This document shows positions 45,080 through 54,268 of a DNA stretch of 64,000 nucleotides, one piece after another. This DNA comes from Njordibacter sp028825405 (GTDB lineage Bacteria; Pseudomonadota; Gammaproteobacteria; Pseudomonadales; Balneatricaceae): contig NZ_CP159829.1 of assembly GCF_047730065.1 (NCBI RefSeq), forward strand, positions 682,001 through 746,000. The letters are read 5' to 3'. The position numbers and the translations under genes were made by a program. Positions within the stretch are counted from its first letter, which is position 1. Each line of letters opens with the position of its first letter. The notes under the pieces are model-generated. The model worked only from the letters and a program-made list of their open reading frames with translations. It was not told where the DNA came from and did not search any database.

Positions 45080-45523
45080 ATGGCTATCAGCAAAATTGAT
45101 CGGTTTACCAATTTGGGTAAAATACAGCATCAACAATACCAGCAAGCGCTAGAAAGTGAGCAAAAAGTTAGTCAGTTGATTGACAGCATCGATTCTTCAG
45201 TAGCGCAAATACGCCAATACCAACAGGACTATCAACAAGACTTGATCACGCTACAGCAAAGCGCTAGTACCAATGAGAAACTCGTTAGAACACGCAAGTT
45301 TTTGCAGCAATTAATGCAAATGGAAGTTGATCAATTGCGCCAGCGACAAGATTTAGATGAAAGGTTACAGCAAGCTAAAGCTCTGAGTTTACAGAAATTA
45401 CAAAAGGCTCGAATGAGTGAGAAGCTAACAGAAAAGGCTCACGTAGAACAGCTAGCGGCTAACAAAGCCTTCGATGCAAAACAGATGGATGCCATTGCCA
45501 CACAAATGTATAATCGGCGTTAA
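45080..45523 (+). CDS. fliJ: Flagellar export chaperone FliJ
   Basis: FliJ (147 residues) is an all-helical coiled-coil stalk of the export ATPase. The sequence is rich in Gln/Lys/Leu heptads across its length (QQYQQALESEQKVSQLIDSI at the start) with no other domain. Place between fliI and fliK and size support the call; sequence conservation in this family is low. Confidence 0.85.
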   Translation: MAISKIDRFTNLGKIQHQQYQQALESEQKVSQLIDSIDSSVAQIRQYQQDYQQDLITLQQSASTNEKLVRTRKFLQQLMQMEVDQLRQRQDLDERLQQAKALSLQKLQKARMSEKLTEKAHVEQLAANKAFDAKQMDAIATQMYNRR

Positions 45524-45534
45524 TTTAGTCGCAT

Positions 45535-45550
45535 TGGAGCGATTCTTGCA
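45535..45550 (+). promoter_or_regulatory. Sigma-54 promoter of fliK
   Basis: TGGAGCGATTCTTGCA keeps GG and GC twelve bases apart and matches the -24/-12 consensus except for AG in place of CA. It sits about 80 bases before the fliK ATG, just after fliJ. Confidence 0.65.
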
Positions 45551-45631
45551 TAGTATTGTGTACAATAACGATGAATAGACCGTTTTTAGCTATTCTGACG
45601 AATAACTGACACTAGTGCAGGCTAAATTATT

Positions 45632-47599
45632 ATGGCTCAAATAGATTTGCTAAATATACTCAAAGCAACCAGCACCCCTAGTAGCAAGGGCGTAGGGCCT
45701 AATGTGGCAGTCAGTCCAGCTGTGGCTGGCAAGTTTGAGCAAATATTAAGTGGCCAGAAAGAGGGAGCTGTCTCGGCAACACCCTTAGGCAATTCTATGC
45801 CAAGCGGCAAGGGCTTGCCGACTGCAGGTCTATCGAAGTTGCAACAAGCGCAGACTTCTCAACAACTGTTTGCGGCCATTGCCCCTGCGCAGCAATCACA
45901 AATTGATGACTTGAGTTTTATGACTCATTTACAACCTTTGGTAGATATGCCACAGGCGCCCAAATCTGGATCTTTATCTGCATTGTCTCAGCTTACTGAT
46001 ACAAAAATAGATTTTTCGGACCAGCAACTCCAAGATTTAGCGGTTCAGTTAGGTGTAGATCCAGCAGTAGCAAGACTAGTTTTACAAAGTACGATTAAGC
46101 CTCAAGACACTGGGGATCATACTAATGCCCAAGTCATTTCCAACCTGGGGATGGGTTTTAAACCAGGTCAAGTTCAAACGGCTTCTCCAATAGTTGCACC
46201 CGAAGGTACATCAGACACTATTACAACAAATGTGGTGTTGCCAGCTATGGCAAAAACTTTGCTGCAACCTTCAGTCTCAGGTCAAGTTCAGCCGCAAGCT
46301 CAGGTTCAAGTTCAGGCTCAGCCACAAGTTCAAGTTCAGCCACAGGTTCAGGTTCAGCTACAGGTTCAGCCACAAGTTCAGCCACAGGTTCAGTCACAGG
46401 TTCAGGTTCAGGTTCAGCCACAAGTTCAGCCACAGGTTCAGTCACAGGTTCAGTCACAGGTTCAGCCGCAGCTACAGGTTCAGGTTCAGCCGCAGCCACA
46501 GGTTCAGGTTCAGCCACAAGTTCAGGTTCAGTCGCAAGCTCAGGTTCAGCCACAAGTTCAGGTTCAGCCACAAGTCCAGACTCAACCTAACTTTGCTGCG
46601 CAGGCTAAGACCCCCGTTGCTGATGCATTAAAGGCTTTGCCACTCAATGATAAAGATGTCATTAAAGTACGCAACCTAACGATTGCTGCAACGGCTAATA
46701 ATAATGTTGGTAGTTCTACCTCAGCTGGAATTACTCCTTCAGTTGTGCCTGTCGCGTCACAAATGGCGACGCAGTCTTTTCTTCAGCAGCGCCAATCAAA
46801 GGCAGTTAGCCCACAAGCTGAGATAAAAACAGGGCTAGCTAATACAATTAATAAAACACTCACACAGGCAAAAGGTAAACTAACCTCTAGTGCAGGTGCT
46901 ACTAGCAGTGCTGCAAGTGTGACTTCAACTTATGCCAGCATCACTCTTGCACCTTCACTGGTGCAGAAGTTAGACCAATTTACAGGTCTTCCCTCACCGG
47001 TTGCCAGTTCTATGAATGCGCTGGAATCAAATACCTTAGGCAGTTACACTGGGGCCAACTTTAAGGCAGCGGCTCCTTTGGCTAGTTTGCCGGCCATGGC
47101 AACTGTGGGTGCTGCCCCAGCGATCGATGCACCTACTATGGATATAGGACAGCGTTTTACTAGCCTCATGCAAGGTGATGGTGCTGCCCAGTTGAGTGCC
47201 CGTCAAATGCAAGACCAATTAGGTCAACAGCTGCAACGGATGGTGAAAGAGGGACGTTGGCAAGCCAATTTATCGCTCAATCCAGCCCGCTTGGGGCAAG
47301 TAAACATTAGTTTGGTGATGGAAGATGGGGTCCTAAAGACTCAGCTTCTAAGCAGTAACCCAGGCGTTCGTGAGCTGCTTGAATCAAGTTTGCCCAAATT
47401 GAGAGATCAACTTGCAGACAGTGGTTTACACTTAGCAGATGTCTCTGTGGGCGCAGATAGTCGCGGACACCAACAAGCTCGAGGTGAGCAACCCGATTGG
47501 CAATTAAGCCAAACGGTAAAAAGTAGCAGTGAAGAACAAATTCCAATGGCAGCGAGTCATCGCAGCAATCATGATGGTGATGTAGACACCTTTGCCTAG
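45632..47599 (+). CDS. fliK: Flagellar hook-length control protein FliK with Gln/Val repeats
   Basis: FliK (655 residues) is a molecular ruler that stops hook growth. The C-terminal Flg_hook domain has VKEGRWQANLSLNPARLGQV and QLLSSNPGVRELLESSLPKL, which contact FlhB. Residues about 217-320 are a nearly pure PQVQVQ-type repeat encoded by a minisatellite at 46281-46590. It lengthens the ruler part, and unit number could vary. It has its own sigma-54-like promoter. Confidence 0.92.
   Translation: MAQIDLLNILKATSTPSSKGVGPNVAVSPAVAGKFEQILSGQKEGAVSATPLGNSMPSGKGLPTAGLSKLQQAQTSQQLFAAIAPAQQSQIDDLSFMTHLQPLVDMPQAPKSGSLSALSQLTDTKIDFSDQQLQDLAVQLGVDPAVARLVLQSTIKPQDTGDHTNAQVISNLGMGFKPGQVQTASPIVAPEGTSDTITTNVVLPAMAKTLLQPSVSGQVQPQAQVQVQAQPQVQVQPQVQVQLQVQPQVQPQVQSQVQVQVQPQVQPQVQSQVQSQVQPQLQVQVQPQPQVQVQPQVQVQSQAQVQPQVQVQPQVQTQPNFAAQAKTPVADALKALPLNDKDVIKVRNLTIAATANNNVGSSTSAGITPSVVPVASQMATQSFLQQRQSKAVSPQAEIKTGLANTINKTLTQAKGKLTSSAGATSSAASVTSTYASITLAPSLVQKLDQFTGLPSPVASSMNALESNTLGSYTGANFKAAAPLASLPAMATVGAAPAIDAPTMDIGQRFTSLMQGDGAAQLSARQMQDQLGQQLQRMVKEGRWQANLSLNPARLGQVNISLVMEDGVLKTQLLSSNPGVRELLESSLPKLRDQLADSGLHLADVSVGADSRGHQQARGEQPDWQLSQTVKSSSEEQIPMAASHRSNHDGDVDTFA
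46281..46590 (+). repeat. Minisatellite inside fliK (CAGGTTCAGCCACAAGTT-type units)
   Basis: About 310 bases are built from 6- and 12-base units CAGGTTCAGCCA/CAAGTTCAGCCA with changing order. All units keep the reading frame, so slippage would change the length of FliK and not its frame. Confidence 0.85.
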
Positions 47600-47651
47600 C
47601 CAATAAAGGCTAGATAATCCATAATTGAGAAGTAGATAAGGAAGGCTAACC

Positions 47652-48251
47652 ATGGCAGACGAAGAAGAAGTAGAAGTTGTAGAAGAGAAAAAAGGTGGTT
47701 TAGTTAAAATATTGCTGTTTGTGACTATCGGGCTGTTACTGATTATTATTAGTGTCGGGGCTACTTTGTTTCTTTCAGGTTTTTTTGATCCAAAACCAGT
47801 GGTCGTTGATGAAGAGGGTAATGTGGTCACCCAAGAAATAGATGGGGAAGCTGCTGAGGAAGAAGAAGAAGTTGATCCGAATGCCCCCAAACCTCTAATT
47901 AAAACGTCCAAGGAAACGCCTGAAGGTCAAAAATTTGACCAACTTTATAATGAATTAGACAGAGGCTTTACCATTAATTTGGCAGGCAGCCAAAAATTCG
48001 TTCAATTCAGTATGGGCTTTATGACCCATTATGATCAACGTATTGTGGACTTCGTTTATAAGCATGAGATGGCGATTCGTTCGGCGATCATTATGGAAGT
48101 CTCTTCACACCAACAAGACCAGTTAGTAACAGTGGCTGATAAACAAAAACTAGCCGATAGTCTTAAAACTCGGATGAACCAGGTGTTAACTGGTTATGAA
48201 GACTTTGGTGGTATCGAAGAAGTATTCTTTACAGAGTTTGTAATTCAGTAA
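47652..48251 (+). CDS. fliL: Flagellar basal body-associated protein FliL
   Basis: FliL (199 residues) supports the stator at the flagellar base. It has an N-terminal acidic stretch, a single membrane helix at about residues 18-42 (ILLFVTIGLLLIIISVGATL) and a periplasmic domain ending EDFGGIEEVFFTEFVIQ, which is the FliL signature. The domain is preceded by another acidic loop (EAAEEEEEVDPN). Confidence 0.93.
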   Translation: MADEEEVEVVEEKKGGLVKILLFVTIGLLLIIISVGATLFLSGFFDPKPVVVDEEGNVVTQEIDGEAAEEEEEVDPNAPKPLIKTSKETPEGQKFDQLYNELDRGFTINLAGSQKFVQFSMGFMTHYDQRIVDFVYKHEMAIRSAIIMEVSSHQQDQLVTVADKQKLADSLKTRMNQVLTGYEDFGGIEEVFFTEFVIQ

Positions 48252-48269
48252 TCTAGGAGTCTTGGTAGT

Positions 48270-49265
48270 ATGAGTGACAGTGAACTACTCTCAGAAGAAG
48301 AAATTCTAGCTTTAGTTGAAATGGGTGAAAAGGAAGGTGTGGAAGCCTATAACCTAGACCCAGATGCCGAAGGTTATGATATTTCCAGTGAAGACAGTAG
48401 CTTAACGTCTCACCTAGGATCGTTGGATATGATCAATGAGCGTTTTGCTCGCCTGCTGCGCACCAGCTTAAAAAGTCTATTGCGCTATCAGCCAAAAGTT
48501 GAGGCTCAGCATGTAGATGTGCAACGCTTTGCGACTCATATGGACAGTCTGGCCACGCCCATTTCACTAAATGTGGTGAAGATCCCACCCTTGCGTGGGT
48601 CGATGTTAATTATTATTGATCCACAGCTGATTTTCAATTCACTGGACAGCTTCTTTGGGGGCTCTGGGTCTCACACAGAAATATCGGGCATCAGAGACTT
48701 TACACCGACAGAATACCGCATTATCCAGATGATTTTGCAGCGTGTATTTCAAGACATGAAAACGGCGTGGGCTCCCCTTCAATCAGTGGCTTTTGAGTTT
48801 GTTAGCTCAGAAGTAAACCCACAATTCACCAGCATTGTAGAAGATAATGATTTGGTGATTGTCAATAAATTTCAAATTGATATGGCTCACGATATTAATG
48901 GCAGTATCGAAATTATCTACCCCTACGCAGCCATGAAACCGATTCGCGATTTATTGCGTAATCAGGTCATGGGTGACACTGATATTGATGATGAGCGAAT
49001 TTGGAATAACTACCTTAAGGTAGCTATTGAGGAGGTTGATTTAGACGTGAGGTCTGATCTTGCTAACCCTCAAATTAGCTTGTTAGAGTTGCGCAACCTT
49101 AAGGTGGGTGATGTCATTCCTATTAAAATGCCCGAAATAGTAACAGTAATGTCAAAAGGAATTCCCCTATTCAATGGCGTGTATGGTAGTTCGAATGGCC
49201 ATGCAGCAGTAAAAATAATGGGTGAAGTGACATTAGATGATTATGAAGTGGACTTATGGGACTAA
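48270..49265 (+). CDS. fliM: Flagellar motor switch protein FliM
   Basis: FliM (331 residues) forms the C-ring middle and binds phospho-CheY. The N-terminus has LLSEEEILALVEMGE, then RFARLLRTSLKSLLRYQPKV and SFFGGSGSHTEISGIRDFTP in the central domain. The C-terminal SpoA domain shows GDVIPIKMPEIVTVMSKGIP. It has the usual length and lies 18 bases after fliL. Confidence 0.97.
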   Translation: MSDSELLSEEEILALVEMGEKEGVEAYNLDPDAEGYDISSEDSSLTSHLGSLDMINERFARLLRTSLKSLLRYQPKVEAQHVDVQRFATHMDSLATPISLNVVKIPPLRGSMLIIIDPQLIFNSLDSFFGGSGSHTEISGIRDFTPTEYRIIQMILQRVFQDMKTAWAPLQSVAFEFVSSEVNPQFTSIVEDNDLVIVNKFQIDMAHDINGSIEIIYPYAAMKPIRDLLRNQVMGDTDIDDERIWNNYLKVAIEEVDLDVRSDLANPQISLLELRNLKVGDVIPIKMPEIVTVMSKGIPLFNGVYGSSNGHAAVKIMGEVTLDDYEVDLWD

Positions 49266-49301
49266 AATGTCTCTAATACAAGATAAATGGAGGAAGTGCT
49301 T

Positions 49302-49607
49302 GTGAGTGAAGAAGAATCAGCCCCCGCGGCCTTATCCACCTTTGAGGATGAGCTAGACCTAGACATATTAGAAAATATCCCCGTAGTTTTGTCTGCGGAA
49401 GTGGGTCGGTCGTCACTTAAAATCAAAGATTTGTTGCGTTTGAGTGAAGGTAGTGTGGTCGAATTTGATCGCCTTGCTGGAGAAGCCATCGATGTTTGTG
49501 TTAATAACACCATTATCGCTAAGGGTGAAGTTGTGGTGGTGAACGAACGTTATGGCATCCGTCTAACTCAGGTGCTCGAAGCTGCTGACCGAATCCGTAA
49601 AATTTAA
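49302..49607 (+). CDS. fliN: Flagellar motor switch protein FliN
   Basis: FliN (101 residues) is in the C-ring base. I chose GTG at 49302 because GGAGGA (49289-49294) lies seven bases before it; the ATG at 49287 has no ribosome site. The SpoA signature IPVVLSAEVGRSSLKIKDLL and GEVVVVNERYGIRLTQVL is complete. Confidence 0.95.
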   Translation: MSEEESAPAALSTFEDELDLDILENIPVVLSAEVGRSSLKIKDLLRLSEGSVVEFDRLAGEAIDVCVNNTIIAKGEVVVVNERYGIRLTQVLEAADRIRKI

Positions 49608-49616
49608 GGCCTATTT

Positions 49617-50003
49617 ATGCTAGGGGATACCCAATTGTTGTTGCAGTCTATTGGCAGCTTATTGCTGGTGTTGGCGATTTTACTGGTTATGGTATTTGCA
49701 GCAAGATGGTTTATGCAACGACGGCCTCAGGGTGGGCGTCGGCTTAGATTCATAGAAGCCATGGCGCTCGGTAGCCGCGATAAATTGCTCCTGGTAGAGG
49801 TCGACGGTAAGTCACTTTTGTTGGGAGTGACTGCTCAAAATATTCGTTTACTGGCTGATCTTGGAGCGGTGGAAGCATTACCCAAACCTTTAGACCCGCA
49901 AGAAGAATTCCCACCAAAAACACATCAAACAGGTTTATCCCAGCAGTTTTCTCAATTATTGGGTCGATACACCCAAACTGCCAAAAATAAGGACACCCTA
50001 TGA
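49617..50003 (+). CDS. fliO: Flagellar biosynthesis protein FliO
   Basis: FliO (128 residues) helps assemble the FliPQR core. It has one N-terminal membrane helix (about residues 7-28) and the FliO motif LRFIEAMALGSRDKLLLVEV. The TGA overlaps the fliP ATG (ATGA), showing coupled translation. Confidence 0.93.
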   Translation: MLGDTQLLLQSIGSLLLVLAILLVMVFAARWFMQRRPQGGRRLRFIEAMALGSRDKLLLVEVDGKSLLLGVTAQNIRLLADLGAVEALPKPLDPQEEFPPKTHQTGLSQQFSQLLGRYTQTAKNKDTL

Positions 50004-50764
50004 GTATTAGGCAGGCCATGAGCTGGTTGCCCTTAGTGAGTATGTTTTTATTAGTCGCTGTCTCACCTCAAGTGAGTGCAGGTGATGCAATTTTACCTGG
50101 TATCATTGTTGAAACGAATGCAGAAGGCCAGCAAGAATACAGTTTAACGCTACAAATTTTAGCGTTAATGTCATTGCTTACGGTGTTACCCGCGTTGTTG
50201 CTGATGATGACTTCGTTTACCCGCATTATCATTGTCTTGTCAATATTACGCATGGCCATAGGCACTAACCAAACTCCTCCCAATCAGGTGTTATTGGGTT
50301 TGGCGTTGTTTTTAACCCTGTTTATTATGGCGCCCGTGTTTACCCAAATCAATGATGAAGCAATCCAACCTTATCTCAATGATCAGGCCGACTTTGTGCA
50401 GGCTTTTGAAGTGGCCCAGCAACCGTTGCGGGAATTCATGTTAAAACAAACTCGTGAGTCTGATATTGAATTGTTTGCAGAAATCTCAGACCAACAAGAA
50501 CTTGACGGCCCCGAGAATGTGCCGATGCAACTGTTGATACCCGCATTTTTGACCAGTGAGTTAAAGACTGCATTTCAGATAGGGTTTTTATTATTTGTAC
50601 CCTTTGTGGTCATCGACTTAGTCGTTGCGAGTGTGCTCATGGCATTGGGTATGATGATGCTCTCACCGATGATGATTTCATTGCCATTTAAAATCATGAT
50701 GTTTGTTCTAATAGACGGTTGGGCTTTGATACTGGGCACCTTAGCTACTAGCTTTTATACCTGA
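50000..50764 (+). CDS. fliP: Flagellar export gate protein FliP
   Basis: FliP (254 residues) is a core of the export gate with a cleaved signal peptide (LPLVSMFLLVAVSPQVSAG). Motifs LLMMTSFTRIIIVLSILRMA, IGTNQTPPNQVLLGLALFLT and LLFVPFVVIDLVVASVLMAL are typical. ATGA overlap with fliO. Confidence 0.97.
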   Translation: MSIRQAMSWLPLVSMFLLVAVSPQVSAGDAILPGIIVETNAEGQQEYSLTLQILALMSLLTVLPALLLMMTSFTRIIIVLSILRMAIGTNQTPPNQVLLGLALFLTLFIMAPVFTQINDEAIQPYLNDQADFVQAFEVAQQPLREFMLKQTRESDIELFAEISDQQELDGPENVPMQLLIPAFLTSELKTAFQIGFLLFVPFVVIDLVVASVLMALGMMMLSPMMISLPFKIMMFVLIDGWALILGTLATSFYT

Positions 50765-50778
50765 CGCGGAGGTTAATG

Positions 50779-51048
50779 ATGGATCAAGGTACTGTGTTGG
50801 ATATTGGTCGCGAGGCTCTAACGGTTGTGGCCACTATTGCAGGTCCCATGCTTGGCGTCGCTTTAGTGATTGGTCTACTTGTTGGTATTGTGCAGGCGGC
50901 AACTTCGATTAATGAAATGACTTTAAGTTTTATTCCTAAATTAGCCGCCCTGGTGCTGGTGCTTTACTTGTTTGGAGCATGGCAAATTACGGTGCTAACG
51001 GATTTTGCCTCGCGCTTGATTGAGCGCATTCCAGGGATTATTGGCTAG
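50779..51048 (+). CDS. fliQ: Flagellar export gate protein FliQ
   Basis: FliQ (89 residues) has two membrane helices with GLLVGIVQAATSINEMTLSF between them, the family motif. ATG at 50779 is six bases after GGAGG; ATG at 50776 is only three bases away. Confidence 0.95.
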   Translation: MDQGTVLDIGREALTVVATIAGPMLGVALVIGLLVGIVQAATSINEMTLSFIPKLAALVLVLYLFGAWQITVLTDFASRLIERIPGIIG

Positions 51049-51050
51049 CT

Positions 51051-51824
51051 ATGTTTGCCGTTTGGGATGACGTACTGGCCTTGCTTTATACCTTTTTGTG
51101 GCCCATGACGCGCATTAGTGCGTGCCTTCTTGCGACGCCCATATTTTCCGCCATGAGTGTGAACACCACAGTGCGGATAAGCTTGGCTATGATCCTTACT
51201 ATTCTCATTTACCCATTACATGATTGGCCTGTGATTGATGTGCTGTCTGGCGCTGGCTTGGTATTATTGTTGGAACAGGTCGCCATTGGGGTGATGATGG
51301 GGCTTATATTACAAATTGTCTTTGCTGCAGTGAGTGCAGCTGGTGAGTTTATTTCTTTATCCATGGGCTTAGGATTTGCCATGATGGTGGATCCAAATAG
51401 TGGTGTGCAAACGCCAGTGGTATCACAATTTATGGTGATTTTAGCAACGTTGGTATTTGTCTCTATTGGTGGTCATCTCATCCTAATAGAACTTCTTCTT
51501 GACAGCTTTCGTTTGTGGCCCATTGGTGAACCTCAGCTAGAGATGGCCATGGTGTGGGATGTCTTGCAATGGTCGATCTTATTATTTACTGGGGCAGCAT
51601 TGATCGCATTGCCTGCAATGATTATATTATTACTCACCAACAGTGGCATGGGAGTCATCTCTAGAGCGGCGCCCAGTTTAAATGTGTTTGCTGTTGGTTT
51701 TCCACTAACCTTGTTAATGGGCATTGTGGTTTTGCTTATATTGTTGCCTACATTTATGGGTAATATTCAAGGTTTATGGTTTGAAGCCTTTCAGCAGATC
51801 CGTCTGTTACTGGGTGTGAGTTAA
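51051..51824 (+). CDS. fliR: Flagellar export gate protein FliR
   Basis: FliR (257 residues) is a six-helix membrane protein of the export gate. LWPMTRISACLLATPIFSAM and GEFISLSMGLGFAMMVDPNS are family motifs. It starts two bases after fliQ and is followed four bases later by flhB, as in most gammaproteobacteria. Confidence 0.96.
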   Translation: MFAVWDDVLALLYTFLWPMTRISACLLATPIFSAMSVNTTVRISLAMILTILIYPLHDWPVIDVLSGAGLVLLLEQVAIGVMMGLILQIVFAAVSAAGEFISLSMGLGFAMMVDPNSGVQTPVVSQFMVILATLVFVSIGGHLILIELLLDSFRLWPIGEPQLEMAMVWDVLQWSILLFTGAALIALPAMIILLLTNSGMGVISRAAPSLNVFAVGFPLTLLMGIVVLLILLPTFMGNIQGLWFEAFQQIRLLLGVS

Positions 51825-51827
51825 CGC

Positions 51828-52970
51828 ATGGCTGAAGACAGTTCCCAAGAAAAAACCGAACAACCTACGGCCAAAAAACTCGAGAAATCACGCGAAGATG
51901 GACAAGTGCCGCGCTCAAAAGAGTTGTCTATGGCTATAATTATGGTGCTTGGCTCAGCTTTTTTACTGATGACAGGTGGCATAATTATTGACAACCTTTC
52001 ACAGATGCTAGTCTCTTCGTTAACTATAGAGCGAAGTTTACTCATGGACACTGGCCGCTTACCCAATGTTTTGTTAGAAACTTTAGTGGAGGGCATCTTG
52101 TCTGTGATGCCTTTTCTACTCCTCACCTTAGCTTTGGCCTTATCGACACCAGCCCTAATTGGAGGTTGGTTATTTTCTACTAAAGCTGTGGGCTTCAAAC
52201 CTAACAAACTTAACCCACTTTCTGGCCTCAAACGCATGTTTGGTACCCAAGCCCTTATGGAATTGGTCAAAGCCTTAGTAAAATTTATTTTGGTCGCTGG
52301 CATCGGCTACTTGGTGGTGGCATCTCAAATAGGACACCTGTTAGCGTTGGGCCAAATGTCTTTGGATGTGGCGATGCGAGAGGGAGGCATGATCTTATTG
52401 TGGGGTTTTTTTTATATGTGTTTATCCTTGATGGTTATTGCTGCCATTGATGTGCCTTATCAAATATATAGCCATACAGAAAAGTTAAAAATGTCGATGC
52501 AAGACATAAAAGATGAAATGAAGGAGATGGAGGGCCGGCCTGAAGTTAAAGCTCAGGTGCGCCAGAGGCAGCGGGAAATGGCCATGGGAAGAATGCTAGA
52601 CGACGTTCCTAACGCAGACGTTGTGATCACTAACCCACAACACTTTGCTGTGGCGATCGTTTATGATCAAGCAGGAGCAGGGGCCCCCATTGTTTTAGCC
52701 AAGGGCCAGGGTGAAATGGCGGCCCGCATAAGAGAACTTGCTGAAACAGAAAGTGTGCAAATATTACGTATGCCCTTGTTAGCACGAGCACTGTATTTTA
52801 CCAGTGAAATTAAAGAGGAAATTCCTGAGGGTTTATTTGTGGCCGTGGCTCAAGTGTTGGCATATGTTTATCAGCTTAATGCTGTGACCCCGGGGGTTCC
52901 TCAACCAAGGCAGCCTAATCCTGAAGTACCTGCTGATTTTCGGTACAATGAAGACGGAAAAGCCCTTTAA
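51828..52970 (+). CDS. flhB: Flagellar export switch protein FlhB (NPQH variant)
   Basis: FlhB (380 residues) is the substrate-specificity switch. The N-terminus EDSSQEKTEQPTAKKLEKSR and four membrane helices are typical. The self-cleavage site normally reads NPTH; here it is NPQH (VVITNPQHFAVAIVYD). The Asn-Pro that is cut is kept, but the Thr is replaced by Gln. The last domain is intact. It ends the fliLMNOPQR-flhB operon. Confidence 0.95.
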   Translation: MAEDSSQEKTEQPTAKKLEKSREDGQVPRSKELSMAIIMVLGSAFLLMTGGIIIDNLSQMLVSSLTIERSLLMDTGRLPNVLLETLVEGILSVMPFLLLTLALALSTPALIGGWLFSTKAVGFKPNKLNPLSGLKRMFGTQALMELVKALVKFILVAGIGYLVVASQIGHLLALGQMSLDVAMREGGMILLWGFFYMCLSLMVIAAIDVPYQIYSHTEKLKMSMQDIKDEMKEMEGRPEVKAQVRQRQREMAMGRMLDDVPNADVVITNPQHFAVAIVYDQAGAGAPIVLAKGQGEMAARIRELAETESVQILRMPLLARALYFTSEIKEEIPEGLFVAVAQVLAYVYQLNAVTPGVPQPRQPNPEVPADFRYNEDGKAL

Positions 52971-53092
52971 CGCTATGATATTGAAACTAAAGTCTAGCTC
53001 CTCATTGAGGTTATTTAGATGTATACTAATTCCAATAAAAGGTCAATGAATAGATTTATGACAAAGCTGTAAGTAAGATGGAGATGCACTTA

Positions 53093-54268
53093 ATGAAAAA
53101 AGACATTGAAGTTGACAAAAGTTTATTTAAACGTGTTTCTAGGACTAAAAAAGGTAATAAAATTGTTTTACCTGAAAGAGTCGCAGAAGTGAATAAACAT
53201 CAGCATAACGCTGATTTTGTTGCCAGCCAAAAGCGCACGTCTAATACCAAAGGCAAAGAAAGTGAACTGGCCGCTGACTGGCAGCGCTTCTCTGATGCCG
53301 ATGCGATTAATGTGGCGAAATTGAATTCCCAGCCTAGTGGCAAATCTAGCGCTCATCCAACGGCAAGTCTTACATCGAAAGTTGATCAATTGAGCCCCAC
53401 CCAAAGGGCTCAAATAGAAGCCCATAAACTGGCGCAAAAAAATGCTGCAAGTCCCTCCTCGACATCTTTGGTTTCTGAAAGCACAGATCAACATTCTGCA
53501 GTGGCTAAAGCCAAGCTCGATGGCCTTCGTCCCTCTAGTTCCGCAGACTCTGAGCCAGAGGCTACTAACGTTGAAGGCAGTAGGCCTGATGGTGCAGGCC
53601 AAGCGGATTTAGGCGATCATGTGCCTCAAGGAGCAGGTCAAGCGGACTTAGGTGAGCATGTGCCTCAAGGAGCAGGCCAAGTGGATTTAGGCGATCATGT
53701 GCCTCAAGGAGTAAGTCAAGCGGACTTAGGTGAGCATGTGCCTCAAGGAGTAGGCCAAGCGGATTTAGGTGATCATGTGCCTCAAGGGCCAGGCCAAGCA
53801 GATATGGGTGAACACATTGATGGCACCGCAGGGTTGGCTAAATTAAAAGGTGAGCAATTGGCCGGAGTGGGACAGACTGATATGGGCCATCATGTCGATG
53901 GCCAAGCAGGATTTGCAGCCCTAGAAGATGAACTTCCAGTTCAAGTCACACAAGTTGACATGGGAGACCATTTGCCCGCTGATGCAATGCAGGCTGATAT
54001 GGGCCACCAAAATGCCAGGAATGCAGGTACTGCAAAACTGACGGGTAAGAATGCAGCTGCAACAGACGGTTCGCAAGTTTCTTTGGATACGATGGAAACT
54101 CTCGAGACGGCTCCAGTGGCCGATGTTGATGACTCAAAAGCCAATGAAAATAACGAAGAATCTAAACTTTCTGGTCGATTAGTTGAAAAAATGTCTAAGA
54201 TTCGCTCAAAAACTGACGATATAACTACTGAGAATGAAGATTTAACTGAGCGTAAAGACCCGCTGTAG
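53093..54268 (+). CDS. Unrecognised protein with twelve 13-residue repeats
   Basis: The ATG at 53093 has GGAG nine bases upstream and gives 391 residues; earlier ATGs at 53078 and 53084 lack a good site. I recognise no family. The N-terminal 170 residues are Ser/Ala/Lys-rich and probably disordered. Residues about 167-322 are twelve back-to-back 13-residue repeats of consensus GxGQADLGDHVPQ. The first six are almost identical and the others diverge (QVTQVDMGDHLPA, NAGTAKLTGKNAA). The tail is acidic. There is no signal peptide and no membrane segment. The regular Asp and His in each unit could bind metal, but this is only a guess. It sits right after flhB. Confidence 0.75.
   Translation: MKKDIEVDKSLFKRVSRTKKGNKIVLPERVAEVNKHQHNADFVASQKRTSNTKGKESELAADWQRFSDADAINVAKLNSQPSGKSSAHPTASLTSKVDQLSPTQRAQIEAHKLAQKNAASPSSTSLVSESTDQHSAVAKAKLDGLRPSSSADSEPEATNVEGSRPDGAGQADLGDHVPQGAGQADLGEHVPQGAGQVDLGDHVPQGVSQADLGEHVPQGVGQADLGDHVPQGPGQADMGEHIDGTAGLAKLKGEQLAGVGQTDMGHHVDGQAGFAALEDELPVQVTQVDMGDHLPADAMQADMGHQNARNAGTAKLTGKNAAATDGSQVSLDTMETLETAPVADVDDSKANENNEESKLSGRLVEKMSKIRSKTDDITTENEDLTERKDPL
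53591..54058 (+). repeat. 39-bp tandem repeat array (twelve units)
   Basis: Twelve in-frame 39-base units. Units 1-6 (53591-53824) are nearly identical at DNA level and alternate GATCATGTGCC and GAGCATGTGCC endings. Units 7-12 share the period but diverge. Confidence 0.85.

Noticed and set aside
46245..46571. Open frame of Ala/Glu/Pro/Val repeats on the minus strand within fliK
   Set aside because: It is the complement of the Gln/Val minisatellite; low-complexity repeats stay open in several frames without coding for protein.
52980..53090. Sigma-28 promoter before the repeat-protein gene
   Set aside because: TAAAGTCT occurs at the -35, but the sequence at the proper spacing (GAGGTTAT) matches only half of the -10.
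53591..53824. 39-bp repeats considered as CRISPR
   Set aside because: Units are contiguous without unique spacers and are in frame within a coding region.
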